Below are positions 35,277-46,932 of a stretch of 64,000 nucleotides of DNA, piece after piece (position 1 is the stretch's first letter; each line of letters starts with the position of its first letter). The DNA comes from Apodemus sylvaticus. Taxonomy: Eukaryota; Chordata; Mammalia; Rodentia; Muridae. The translations under genes were made by a program, and so were the position numbers. Location: contig NC_067473.1 in the NCBI RefSeq assembly GCF_947179515.1, forward strand, positions 69,906,219 through 69,970,218, in the 5' to 3' direction. Under the pieces are notes generated by a model. It made no database searches. It was given only the letters and a program-made list of their open reading frames with translations, and was not told the origin of the DNA.

Positions 35277-37607
35277 ATAATAATGTATCAACTTATATTG
35301 ATAATTATATTACTTGGTGGTTTCAATCTGTCTATCACTACTCTTGTGTGTTTGTGTAGTCAAGAAACATTTGTTTTATTAAAATCAGTGACAAATTGCA
35401 TTTAATGCATATTGACTGTGAGCCTATCCACTGGCATTAGAAAAAACAGTTTTAGAAAAATTTTAGAATAAGAATCAATGTAGATGCATATGAAAAAATG
35501 ATTTCAGAACTACATAAACAAGAATGAGTCGTATAGTTGGTAAACTAATTAATGATGGTCTAACCTATGCGAGATTTTATTCTTTAGCAGAGAAGAGTCT
35601 TTTATGTGTTTTCTTTTTTAATTATTACACTCTGATATATTGAACAAAGTTTTCCATTAAAACGCTTTCTGATTGATTTTCAGTGGACAAGCTCCAATTC
35701 CTCTTATCTTTAAATAACCTCCCTAGGCAAATAATAGCTAGAGAGAGAAAGAAACTATTTGGGACAAAATAATAACAGGTAGTATATATAGGAGGATAGT
35801 CCTTGCCTTGGGTGGTTTTGTAAATTCAATTTTCTTTTCTTGATTGAGATTGTTTCTCAGATATTCATTCTTTAGAGGTATGTGAGGACACTCCTAAATC
35901 TATCATTTGTGTCAACTACACTTGCTAGTTTTAAAAAAGTGTTAAGATGTTCTGAACAGCAAGGTGATGTCACATTGTTTTTGTTAGTAACTTATTAGAA
36001 ACCTGAATCCAGTTACAATCCTCATAGTTTCATTGTTTGTTTGATTAATTTTTTATTATTTGCAGAAAAGCTGTGAATAACTGAATGACAAATTCTGGCA
36101 AATTACTCATATTAAATATAAATTGTCCTGTTCCTCCTTTTTATCATTTATTCATACCTCTAGGTTTAGCAATTACACTGACTAAAATTTCACCAAATAC
36201 CGAAGGTTTTAATAATTATTATGTCAGTCATATTATAAGTCAGAGATAAAAGTAAATTTAAAAATGAAATATTTTCAGAATGGTTTACCCAAGTTAAAAA
36301 CAATGGTTGATAAATTATCAATAGTATGAAGACATTACCCAAAGTAAAATTAAAAATATTTTTATCTTGAAGTCTCATTTTATTTTAAATTACACCATTA
36401 TGAAACTAAAATTGACAAACTAGTTTAATTATAAATTAAACATATGTTGATTTAACACTTGTAATCATATATCCTTTGAAATATATTCTTGGTCCATCAA
36501 AAATTTCTGATTTTGCTTTGTAATAATGCCACTTTTTTGTTTGTATTTATCAGTCATTTTTATGTCATATAATTTATTTGTGACAATCTTTCTATATTCT
36601 GTTTAAACAAATGTTTATAAGCACTTTGCTGTCTAGGATACATTTGATAGACACACTTTATGACTGTCATAACTTAGGGAAACAAGAATGTACCCAGTAG
36701 CTAGAGTCTATTAAAGGTTCTGCCTACAGTATAAAATTTCAACACCAAGTTTGTCAATATTGCCAGATGAGAGACGTCTTATTTAAAATCAATTGTACAC
36801 CCATTTCAACAATATTACCTGTTTTATTTTATTGAATTCATTCTCATTTTTTGACAAAAAATCTTGATATCTCTCAGCTCCATTTTGACTTTGAATTTCT
36901 TGTTATAATCATGAGGACAATTTGATTAAAGTGCACTGCCTTTGCCATGTCTTAATTAAGACCACTCCAGATCCTTAATAATGAGTCAACTCTGCTCATT
37001 ATATGTTTTAAGTTCTATGTGTATAGTGAAAGCATCTTGTAGTTAATTAGCTACTCTGTGTAGGATAAAGGTGCTAATTGCTAGAAATGTGTGGGGTTTT
37101 CAAATTCTCCATTTCAAGACTTTAAATTACTGCCATCTAAAATGCATTTTCTTGTGAGAACGAGAAAAATGAGAAGATTTGCAAGAGTCATTGTATGACA
37201 ATTCTGAAAATTAACTGAGTGTTTACTGCTAAGAACTTCTATGTTTACCAAAGACCCAAAGAGACCAAGAAATATAAAAACTTTTTATTCAAATTAACCC
37301 ATCTTTGGAAAAAAAAAGGTGTCTTTTACTTTTAAACAACAGATTTCATTTTTAGCATTTGGAAATATTGATGAGACCTCATCTTCAGTAAATAGAATGT
37401 TAGTCTTGCAGATTTTTCACAATCATAAGAATGAACATATTTGTTCTAAGCATAAATATTATTGACAATATTTTCTGGCATACAGTTAAGTAACAGTTTG
37501 GTTTTAGTTTAACTGTTATTCCTTTGTTCTAAAGCTTTCATTAGATTCTTTTTATTAGCAGAGTGAATCTCTCTCTCTGTCCACCAAACAATCATGCATT
37601 GCATGTA
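35277..37607. other. Unassigned AT-rich DNA, no gene
   Basis: No transposon recognised. The section 36920-37090 has TAATTA-rich motifs (CTTAATTAAG palindrome, AGTTAATTAGCT, GCTAATTG) of the kind bound by homeodomain proteins; this is motif content only. Confidence 0.5.
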
Positions 37608-37790
37608 GGGTTGGACATGGCTTGGTTGTTAAAGCACATGCACAGCAAATTTGAGGACCATTGTAGTGATTCCCTGGAAAATCAAGAGAAAGTGCTGGCC
37701 TGATTAGAATCCAGAGCATGAAAGGCTAACGTGATGACCCCCTGAGCAAATTGTCTGTTTGTACTGGTTATACTGATAAGCTTTTAGATC
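37608..37790 (+). mobile_element. Degraded B3-like SINE
   Basis: GGTTGGACATGGCTTGGTTG, TTAAAGCACATGCACAGCAA and TTTGAGGACCATTG resemble the B3 head and B box region, then AATCCAGAGCATGAAAGGC. High divergence; end uncertain. Confidence 0.4.
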
Positions 37791-38611
37791 TTCAGCTAAG
37801 GAACCTTCCCACAAGCATTAAAAAACTTCATATCATATAAACTTCAGGCATTCCAAATTAATGTGTAGATATCTTCACATTCACTAGTACACATATACTT
37901 GAATATGCATCCATACATGCATAAATACACTCAATTATATACAGAAAAGTGATACCATGTTTACACATATATATGTACACACACATGTACAGATGCATAT
38001 ATTTTACTTCCATGGATTGAGCCACAAATAGAAAATATTTTAAACATTTCTTTCTTGAGCATGTGCATATTTTTCTTAGAATCCCTAAAACCCTACAATG
38101 TAACATCTATTGTGTCTTTTATATTGTGTTAAGTATTACGTGTACTATAGTGATGAGTTAATAATGTGAAGAAATGCTCCAGCTAATAGTAACATTTTAT
38201 AAGTTGCTAGATATTTGGGTATCTGTCAGAAACCTTGGACCCAGTCATATGTGGGTGGTAAGGGACAAAAATATAGGCGGATTTGCATTTGCCTGTTGTG
38301 TATATCCATTGTGTTTTCCCCAGTAGTTTTCAACTGAATCCCAAATGAATTCCCCCATAATTATTGGTTGGTAGTTTGGAAATGGTATAGTTTGGGAACA
38401 GCGATATCACCTTTTCTGCTTCCACATTTGCACCTAGGATGTTAAGCTTGCAATATGGCATATTGATGCACATATTTATGAGGTTAAATTGAAATCTAGG
38501 ATGCGCTGAGCCATATGCTTTCTGACCTAGTTGACAAATTTAATTGCAGCTCTAAAAGCTTCTGTCAGTTCTATGATTTTATGCTTTATTTCTATAATAA
38601 TAGATTCTAGA
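37791..38611. other. Unassigned DNA
   Basis: No feature recognised; CATA/TATG-rich patches near 37885-38000. Confidence 0.5.
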
Positions 38612-38975
38612 TTGAGGATGCTGCTCAGTTGGTAGCATGTTTGCCTACTTTACACAAACCACTGGCTTCCATCACAGTAAATCATAACACAGAGACTCTG
38701 GACTTACCTGAAATCTGAGCATGCTGATTGTAAGATTATTCCAACAGGCAAGAAGACTGGGAGTGTAAGAGTTGTATTCAACCCTTAATACAAACTTGAG
38801 TACACTTGTTTCACAGTGTACTCAAGTCCAGCATGAGACAAATAAGGGATATTCACAGTTACAGCTAAAACATTGTCTGACAGACAATGCAGCCTATTCC
38901 TCTAATCTTGGCATGAGGTGAAGCCAAGCAGATCATGAATTCAAGATCATGTTTGGCAACATGCTGTTGTTGGGG
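38612..38975 (+). mobile_element. Old B4/ID-like SINE, split or expanded
   Basis: Head ATTGAGGATGCTGCTCAGTT, GGTAGCATGTTTGCCTAC matches the ID/B4 5' part (GATGTAGCTCAGTTGGTAGAG). A B1-like part appears only at 38885-38975 (TCTAATCTTGGCATGAGGTG, AAGCCAAGCAGATCATGAATT). The two are separated by about 190 bp of unassigned sequence that includes the hairpin at 38794-38827. Either two old SINEs or one with an insertion. Confidence 0.5.
38794..38827. other. Perfect 13 bp inverted repeat, 8 nt loop
   Basis: Left arm ACTTGAGTACACT (38794-38806), loop TGTTTCAC, right arm AGTGTACTCAAGT (38815-38827). Every base of the stem pairs. It is not part of a recognised repeat consensus. Confidence 0.9.
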
Positions 38976-41900
38976 CCAGATTGAATTAGAAATTAACCTG
39001 TTCAAAACTTAATGGAAAACTGTAAAAATGCATTTTATGGATTCAAATGTACTTTTTTGGGCTCAGTGATTTCATTCTTATCACAGACGTTTATACAAAC
39101 AGACAAATGAATTAAGCAATAAAGTGAAAAACCTGTGAAAATAAAGCATATTTTCGGGAAAAAGAAATTAAAAGTTCATACAGTACCTCACGGATGCTGT
39201 GATTCCTCTATTGTGGCTTGTATAACATTTTGCTGTAGGACTATAAACACAGGAAGAAACAGAATGAGGATTCCACAGATGGTCTATGATGCATTCATTC
39301 ATTCCTTGTTTACTAAACATTAATTAATTATAGTTAAGACATTCAGTTGCTAGCTTCAGCCAGCTGTCTGAGGATGGGAAATGTCGACGTTGAGGAATAA
39401 GTGGACAGATCATTTAATTCAGTAAAGAACTCACTGATTCCATGAGAAGATGAACCTGATCCATAGGAATGCAATGCTTCGGAATAGGAGTACCAAGTAC
39501 TAATGCAAAAAATGTAGAATATATTGGTTAAAGGACAGGGACAGGACGCAAGCCCTGGATGTAGGCTGTGAAGAACCAACATCTCTGTGATAAACGTAGG
39601 GCAATAAATTCTTTTGGATGCCTCTGGACTGTCTAGTATGTTCTCTACCAAGACTGCATTATAAAAAATAGAGAAGAAATAAGACTGTTCAATTGACAAT
39701 AAAATGAGTATTTAACAGTTCATTTTAAATTATATGAAAAGAATGTTAAACCCTGCTGCCAAAGATGTAGCAATTGTCCTTTTGCTTTAATATTTATATA
39801 TAATATATAATGTAATATGTAATTATATATACATATATATTTAGCTTCCATTAACACGAGAATCTTTAGAATATAAAATTAAATTAAAAGAGAAAGAGGC
39901 AGAAGATTAACAAACATGAATGACAAGAAATTCAAATAAAATTAGACTGTGGATTTGTGGTAGATTGCTCACCTAAGATGAGGGAGGTCTGGAATATGAT
40001 ATATTAGACTTCAAAACCAAACAAGAGAAATGTTAAAGATTTAAAATTTAGCAGAATTATTTACTATATAAAGATATTTACATAGATGGCAAAAACAGGT
40101 TACACTTACTTATTTCGACCTATTTAATCATTTTTGTCTCCTTTAACATTTTACTGTGTCATTTCAAGTCATTTCTAATGTTCACTTTTCTTTATTTTTA
40201 TCACTCCTTGTTTATTAGCATAGCTAATGGTCAGACTATTGAGGTTAAATAGTTAGTGATATCGATAATCTAGCTCCCTGTGGGAGCTACAGAACATGTT
40301 CAGTAAAGGTAAACTTTTACCCAGTTCATTTCTCATTTCTACCACAAAATAAAACATTCTTGAACTTTTGCTTCAACATTTCAGACAACTAAGTACAATT
40401 GACATAGCCTATCTCCAAGTTCCCTATTATAAGGTAGATGGCAGCCCAAACAGATAATAAGGAAAAAGTGTGTACCAGCACACAACATTTTCTTTTGATA
40501 TTATCCTCTAAAATATAAAACTGAGAAGAGTAATTAATTCAGTACTATTTGTTTTATATTTACTTCAGTGAATGTATAGAAGTGCATATGGCACAGGTAA
40601 CCTTTGTACAAACATTATGCCAGTTTACAGAAGATACTTGAATTCAACCAAGGAATTTTGGTGTCCATTGTGACTCTTAGTTTTGAAAATCGTCTTCCAG
40701 TAGTTTCTAGAATGAATGTGTTGTTTCACAATTCATTGTAGAAAATCTAATAAATGGAGTTAATAATATCTATAAATATGACTTACAGTAAATACGATTT
40801 TGGTTTTGTACTTGCAAGTACTGAATATCTTCATTTATTGATAATTAAAATGAACACTATTGACACACCTTATTCTGAAGAATCTCATAGTCAAACCTGT
40901 CATTCAACTTAATGGGAAAAATCATAGCATCAGTTCCCTATGCAACTGCATGAATCTCCATGAAGCTGTAGTGTCTATCAACAGCACGATGGCTCCTTTT
41001 GTCAGTCATACACAGGAAGCTTTGCTATAGACTACCCACTACCTCAGCTGTAACAGACTCAGACAAGTTACTCATTTGCATTAAATTTACACTAATACAA
41101 TAAGATATTTCATAGTAAATCAGTCATTGTTCTAAATTGGCAAATGCCCTTTGAAAAATCTAGGAAATATTGTATTAGGCTATTCTTACCATGAGCTGTA
41201 AGGCAAGCAAATCAGAAACAAACTGTAAACAAATCATTAAAAGGTAGATGCCAGGACTGGTGGCACATGCTAATAGTCAAGTATTATACATGATAAATAT
41301 TGATGTATGTAATCAGGCTTTGCTTATTAAATCCTTCCTTATCACCCTATCTGTTGAGGTTCTGTGATAGCTCACCCTAACTTCTCATCCTCAGTGCAGA
41401 CATCTCTCTGTTCCCAGTTTGTAGTCTAAGGTTCCTTCTTATCCAAGGGCTTTAAATTTTGAATGACTCCAAAGTCTATAGCATTTCCTGAGTTTGTGGA
41501 TATGGAGAGCATAGTAGACTAAATGTCTCCTCCCAAGAGCCTGTTTTGTTTGCATTCTCAGTTTATGGTCGATTTCTTTGTGCTTAAGTGTCTTTGGCAT
41601 AGACAATGTACTGAGTTCCAGACATGAGACATGATCTGTAAAGGATCAGCTGTCACAATGTTCAATACACACATCACTGAAGATTGACATTTTCTTAGGA
41701 CAGAACCCAGGAATGCTATATCAATTTCCTCTTTGAGCTTTAGTCTCATTTGCTCTTATAACTGAACAATGGCAACGACAACCAAGAGTGAATGGGAGCA
41801 GCTGCTAGGCCATTGTCAGTGAACGCCTCTCAGCTTACTTACTATTTCTTTCAGTTGTATTCACTCCGAGTCTCTCTTCACATGTCACTACTAAAAGTAC

Positions 41901-44284
41901 CCAGTGTCTTCCAATCAAGATTATTTTTTGATCTATTTTCTTCCATCACAAGTATGTGTATTTGTATCTCAAAAATCTTTTGAGGACTCATTGTTTTGAT
42001 GTTGTCTGTGCTTGTCTCATTCTTGTGTAATTTTTATCATTTATTCTATGTATTTATATCTCTATATACCTTGTGATTTATACTACTGTATGTATTTGTG
42101 AAACTTACCATTTTGAAAGCCTAAGAAATGCATTTATTAAGAAAAGCCATAGAAATTGATATTTAAAGAAATTTAAATTTAAAGGAACTGACATTCCTTT
42201 AAAATGTATCATTTTCATTGGATTTAATGCAGTTGATTGAATGGCTTTATGTCCCTTGTACATTTTATGTTTTATTTCATATGTTATCTGTAAAATATTT
42301 GCTATTGTGTTGATTTGCTATTGTTAGCTTGATAGCATTTGACCAATAATGTCAATATGTGTTTTTGTAGACCTCCAGTGTATAATATTGTGAGTAAACA
42401 CCTTTAAATATTCTGTATTTGTAATTTGTTTTAGAAATGTTCAATCCTGGGATTCAACATGGAAAGGGGGTTTTCCTTTATTTGAGCAATAATAAATTTT
42501 TATTAGAAATAGGGTGGTTCATTGACAAATTTCAGAGAAATTTATACAAGTATAATAATCTGCTTAGTTCTTATAGTTGCATCTGCTAACAGTCCTAAAA
42601 TCAAAAGTCAGAGCAAAGTTCAATGATTAAAGATTTCTACAGATGTTAAATATGATTTAAAAAAATAGAAATGAATCAAGTGGAGTAGAAGATTTGTACA
42701 TCTTAGCTTAGTTTACTGAAATGGCCAGCTTACAGTCCTGACTACTCGTGTGGATAGAGATGGAGCTAAGCAAGTCAGAATGGTGCGTTTCAAGAGGGTC
42801 ATAAAAGCTGCATTTCTTAGAGTTTTATAGATGTAATTATAACATTCCTGGGTATGAGTAATGGTGTAAATATTGGTAATTCTGCAGATAACAGATTCAT
42901 CTAATGGACAGGAAAATTGATCACAAGAATTTGTGAAAGCCTAGAACTAACCAATGATTTTTGGTTAATATCATATCAATATAAACCAAAGTGATAAAAA
43001 TATTTAGTATTAGTTGAGAATAGGTAATGAAATACTACCTGAGCTAGAGTTTCCTTTCAGGTTTGGGTGTCTTTACCAACAAAACTTGTACCAACAAGGG
43101 AAATCAGACAATGATTGCATATCTACAATTGGAGGAAGCTTGAAACTCTTTTATAATTCCTCATTTTGTAAGACGTAAGGGAAGTTTAAAGTCTCTACAG
43201 CCTGACATGTTCAAGAACTCTGTCCATGCAGAATGTGGGTTGAGGTGCTAACAAAATGGAAAAATAAATCAGTGCTCCAGTCTTCCACAAAACTATTCAT
43301 TGTGAAACAGACATGAATAAAGAGAACACAGCAAAATAGGTAACCCCTCTTACTTTGGTCTGGATTCTTGAAAAAGAAAAGAATCTATTTTGCTTCAGAG
43401 TGAGTGTTTTCACACAATTTCATTCAGAACAATACCACATGATTTTGAGTGAAAGAGTATGACATTTCTGTGTGAGCTGCATTCTTTGTTCACACTCTAC
43501 AGCATTCAGAGTCAACACGATTTCATTTAACAAAGTAACAGAGGTTGCTAAGATGGTGACTCCTTTGATGCTATAAGTAACAGGCCGAACTCCCTGAAGG
43601 GAAATTGAAACTGTGTAGTTATTTGAGTTTAATAATTACAGAGATGCTAATTTAGTCTCTTAGACTAGATGCTTAGGTAAAAGTTGCCTAGCAATTTTAA
43701 ACCACACCTTCAGGGACTACTGAACCCTTCTCAGGATTTATCAGCTATCTTCTGCCTTTCTCTTACATCTCTTTTCTTTTTGTTCTATTCAGTTTTAATT
43801 TGCCTTTCCTCTCCATCTTTCTTTTCTCCCATTTTGTCTTTCCTCTCCAATTCTTGTTAATTGTGACATTGTGATGATCATCAAATTTTAATGTGAAATA
43901 TATAAAAGCTTACATCCAATCGCTAGACCGTTTTTAAATGTAGCAACATTACATTTATAAAGTTAATGGCATTCTTTCTTTCTATTATTACTTTCATTCC
44001 TGTGTGTATGTATGTATGTGTGTGTGCTTTCATGAGAGAGAGAATATTGTCGAGAACCTCTCACTCTTCTTCCTCTGTTGGTACCATCTGTGTTTAAAGC
44101 ATGGTAGTAAGAAATAATCAGGCTGGGGTTCACATGTAATCTGCTTACTAATTCCTAAATTATTTGCATTGAATTGCTCACCAGCTTTTGCCCACCAGGT
44201 TTATATTAATCTCACCAACTTAATATTAGAATAACAGAGATTAAAAATCAGAGAATTTAAATGATTCCAGTAAGATTCTCAATT
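38976..44284. other. Long unassigned stretch, no gene
   Basis: No recognised gene. Minor structure: TA-rich tract at 39790-39842, an 8 bp hairpin TAGCTCCC/GGGAGCTA at 40271-40289, and a GTAT/GTGT patch near 44001-44028. A minus-strand frame of 118 codons (39343-39699) has a serine/tyrosine-rich C-terminal part and several CpGs but no recognised domain. Confidence 0.5.
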
Positions 44285-44405
44285 AGGAAAGGAAACAGAG
44301 ATCCGTATTTATTTCTTGGGCTCAGAGCCTTGCCCATGGCTATGTAATTGAGAAGGTGGCTGAGCAGAGGAGATGGGAACAGTGTAGGTACTGAATTTTG
44401 TTCTA
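44285..44405 (+). mobile_element. Possible MIR fragment
   Basis: AGGAAACAGAGA, CTTGCCCATGGCTATGTAAT, GAAGGTGGCTGAGCAGAGGA and ACTGAATTTTGTTCTACTAG follow the MIR order (GAGGAAACTGAGG, CTTGCCCAAGGTCACACAGC, AGTGGCAGAGCTGGGA, 3' side). Divergence is as expected for this ancient SINE. Confidence 0.45.
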
Positions 44406-45630
44406 CTAGCCTAGATATATTTTTGTTTCCAGATTTCCTTGGTCTTTGTGTCTTTCTGATGCACTTTACACTCTCTTAGTGAGAGGGTACATTCACATCC
44501 TTAAAGTGGAAAGCATAGATTTCTTGAAAAGTGTTCAGTGATCTGTTCTGAAGCACATATTTGAATAAACTGTGCTAAGGATCCCTACATTTAGCAAATA
44601 TGTGATACCTTTTCTCCATTTACACATTGAGGATGTCAAAGTGTACAGCATAAGGGAACTTGAATTTAGCATGTGGATTCCCCCATTGTCACCAAATATC
44701 TCTGATGTTTGGGACTTAGCTGTTACTATTTATTGGATTCAGCTTCCCTATCAATAATGTCAGGTTCTCTGGAACATTTCCCAGGTTATTGCTACTAATA
44801 TGATTGTGTTACTTTAATAACAGATATAAAGGTTTAACATGTTATATCTGTGTCATAATTGCCCTCCCTCAATCTCTTCTTTCAAACACACCTCACTATG
44901 TGCAGAGAGTGTAGGTTCTTATGCTTTCCTAGACCTTTTCCCTCTACAGATGCATAGAACATGATGTCCCCAATGGGTACAATGAATAAATCCTGTTAGC
45001 TTTCGCTGCACAAAAGAACATTGAATTCTGTTCCAGTTCTACCACTTGCTTTGTTTCTGAAGCTCTAGTTTTAATTTTATGGCTAGAGTAATCTGTGTTT
45101 CAGCTTATTTATGCAGAAATTGCTGATGACTCCAGAAGTGGTACACATTTACTTCATGGTATTCAAAATGATGCTTTGTTTTCATGAACCAATTTAGTAT
45201 TCTGAAACATGCTGGGATGTTCTAGGCAGAATCACTGAATAATAGGACTGATCTAATGGCCGTGCTATGTTGCATGGCATCCTGATGGTCAGAGTGTTTG
45301 CAATCCATTGTGCTCAGTACTCCTATAAATGAGGCAGGAAAGGAGAATCTATTTTAAAACTAACAAAAACTATTCAAAAAGAATTTATTTAGTACTTTCT
45401 CCTCTCTGTAAGTATACTGCAGAGAAACTACCAATGGGAACCAGTGAGAGAAAAGGTTCTAGACACCGAAGGAGGAACTGATTGGCCTAATTTTGACTGC
45501 TTAGATTCCTCTATCAGCCTAATATTTATTCCCATGTTAAACGACAGCACCATGAAGATCTTTCTTTCAAATAGAAGTGCAGTTGGATGCTCAAAGGTTT
45601 CTTGGGATGTGAATATGGTATGTGGATACA
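44406..45630. other. Unassigned DNA
   Basis: No recognised feature before the left TSD of the L1 that follows. Confidence 0.5.
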
Positions 45631-45640
45631 TTTCATTCTT

Positions 45641-46922
45641 TTTTTATTCGATATATTCTTTATTTACATTTCAAATAATTTCCCATTTCCTGGATTCCCC
45701 CTCCCCCAAAGTCCCATAAGCCTTCCTCGCTACTCCTGTTCCCCAATCAACCTCTTCTCACTTACCTGTCCTGGTATTCCCCTACACTGCTGCACTGAAC
45801 CTTTCTAGGACTAGGGGCCTCTCCTTCTTCTTGGGCATCATTTGATATATGAATTGTTTCTTGGATATTCCAAGCTTCTGGACTAATATGCTCGTATCAC
45901 TGAGTGTATACAATGTGTGCTCTTTTGTGATTGGGTCAACTCACTCAGGATGACATTCTCCAGTTCCACCCACTTGCCTAAGAATTTCATGAATTCATTG
46001 TTTTTAATAGCTTAGTAGTATTCCATAGTGTAAATATACCATATTTTCTGTATCCATTCCTCCATTGAGAGACATTTGGGTTCTTTCCAACTTCTGGCTA
46101 TTATAAATAGGGCTGCTATGAACATAGAGGAACATGTGATCTTATTACAAGCTAGGGAATCCTCTGGGTATATTGCCAGGAGAGGAATAGCAGAGTCCTC
46201 CAGTAGTATTATGCCCAGTTTTCTGAGGAACCACCAGACTGATTTCCAGAGTGGTTTCACCAGCTTGCAACCCCACCAGCAGTGGAGGAGTGTTCCTCTT
46301 TTTCCGCATCCTCTCCAGCACCTGGTGTCTCCTGAATTTTTCATCTTAGCCATTCTGACTGGTGTGAGAACAACCAAATCACATGGTTGTTTTTCTTTGC
46401 ACTTCCCTGATGACTAAGGATGTTGAACATTTCTTTAGGTGCTTCTCAGTCATTTGATATTCCTCAGGTGAACATTCTTTGTTTAGGTCTGTACCCCATT
46501 TTTTCATAGGGTTATTTGGCTCTCTGGAGTCTACCTTCTTGCGTGGAAAAGAGCTAACCTTTTCAACAAATGGTGCTGGTTCAACTTGAGGTCAGCATGC
46601 AAAAGAATGCAAATTGACCAATTCTTATTTCCTTGTACTAAACTCAAGTCCAAGTGGATCAAGGACCTCCACATAAAACCAGACACACTGAAACTAATAG
46701 AATAGAAACTGGGGAAGAGCTTTGAGCACTTGGGCACAGGGGAAAATTTCCTGAACGGAACACCAATAGCTTTGATTAAGATCAAGAATTGACAAATGGG
46801 ACCTCATAAAATTACAAAGTTTCTGTAAGGCAAAGGACACTGTCAAAAGGACAAAACCACAATCAACAAATTGGGAAAAGATCTTTTACAACCAACAGAG
46901 GGCTAATATCCAAGATATATAT
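45641..46922 (-). mobile_element. 5'-inverted (twin-primed) L1 with 10 bp TSD
   Basis: 45641-46541 is antisense: T-rich tail, F-like 3' UTR, end of ORF2, up to GGAGTCTACCTTCTTG. 46542-46922 is sense ORF2 sequence (TTTTCAACAAATGGTGCTGG, GGGACCTCATAAAATTACAA, AGGGCTAATATCCAAGATAT). In the L1 consensus the end of the sense piece (CTAATATCCAA..) lies only some 10 bases before the start of the antisense piece, so almost nothing is lost at the inversion. The duplication TTTCATTCTT is at 45631-45640 and 46923-46932. Stops and frameshifts throughout. Confidence 0.92.
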
Positions 46923-46932
46923 TTTCATTCTT

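Noticed and set aside
40271..40289. 8 bp hairpin TAGCTCCC-TGT-GGGAGCTA
   Set aside because: Too short to exceed chance; no terminator or RNA context.
41241..41285. Short B1-head-like match (GCCAGGACTGGTGGCACATG)
   Set aside because: About 30 bases only, with no continuation into the rest of B1.
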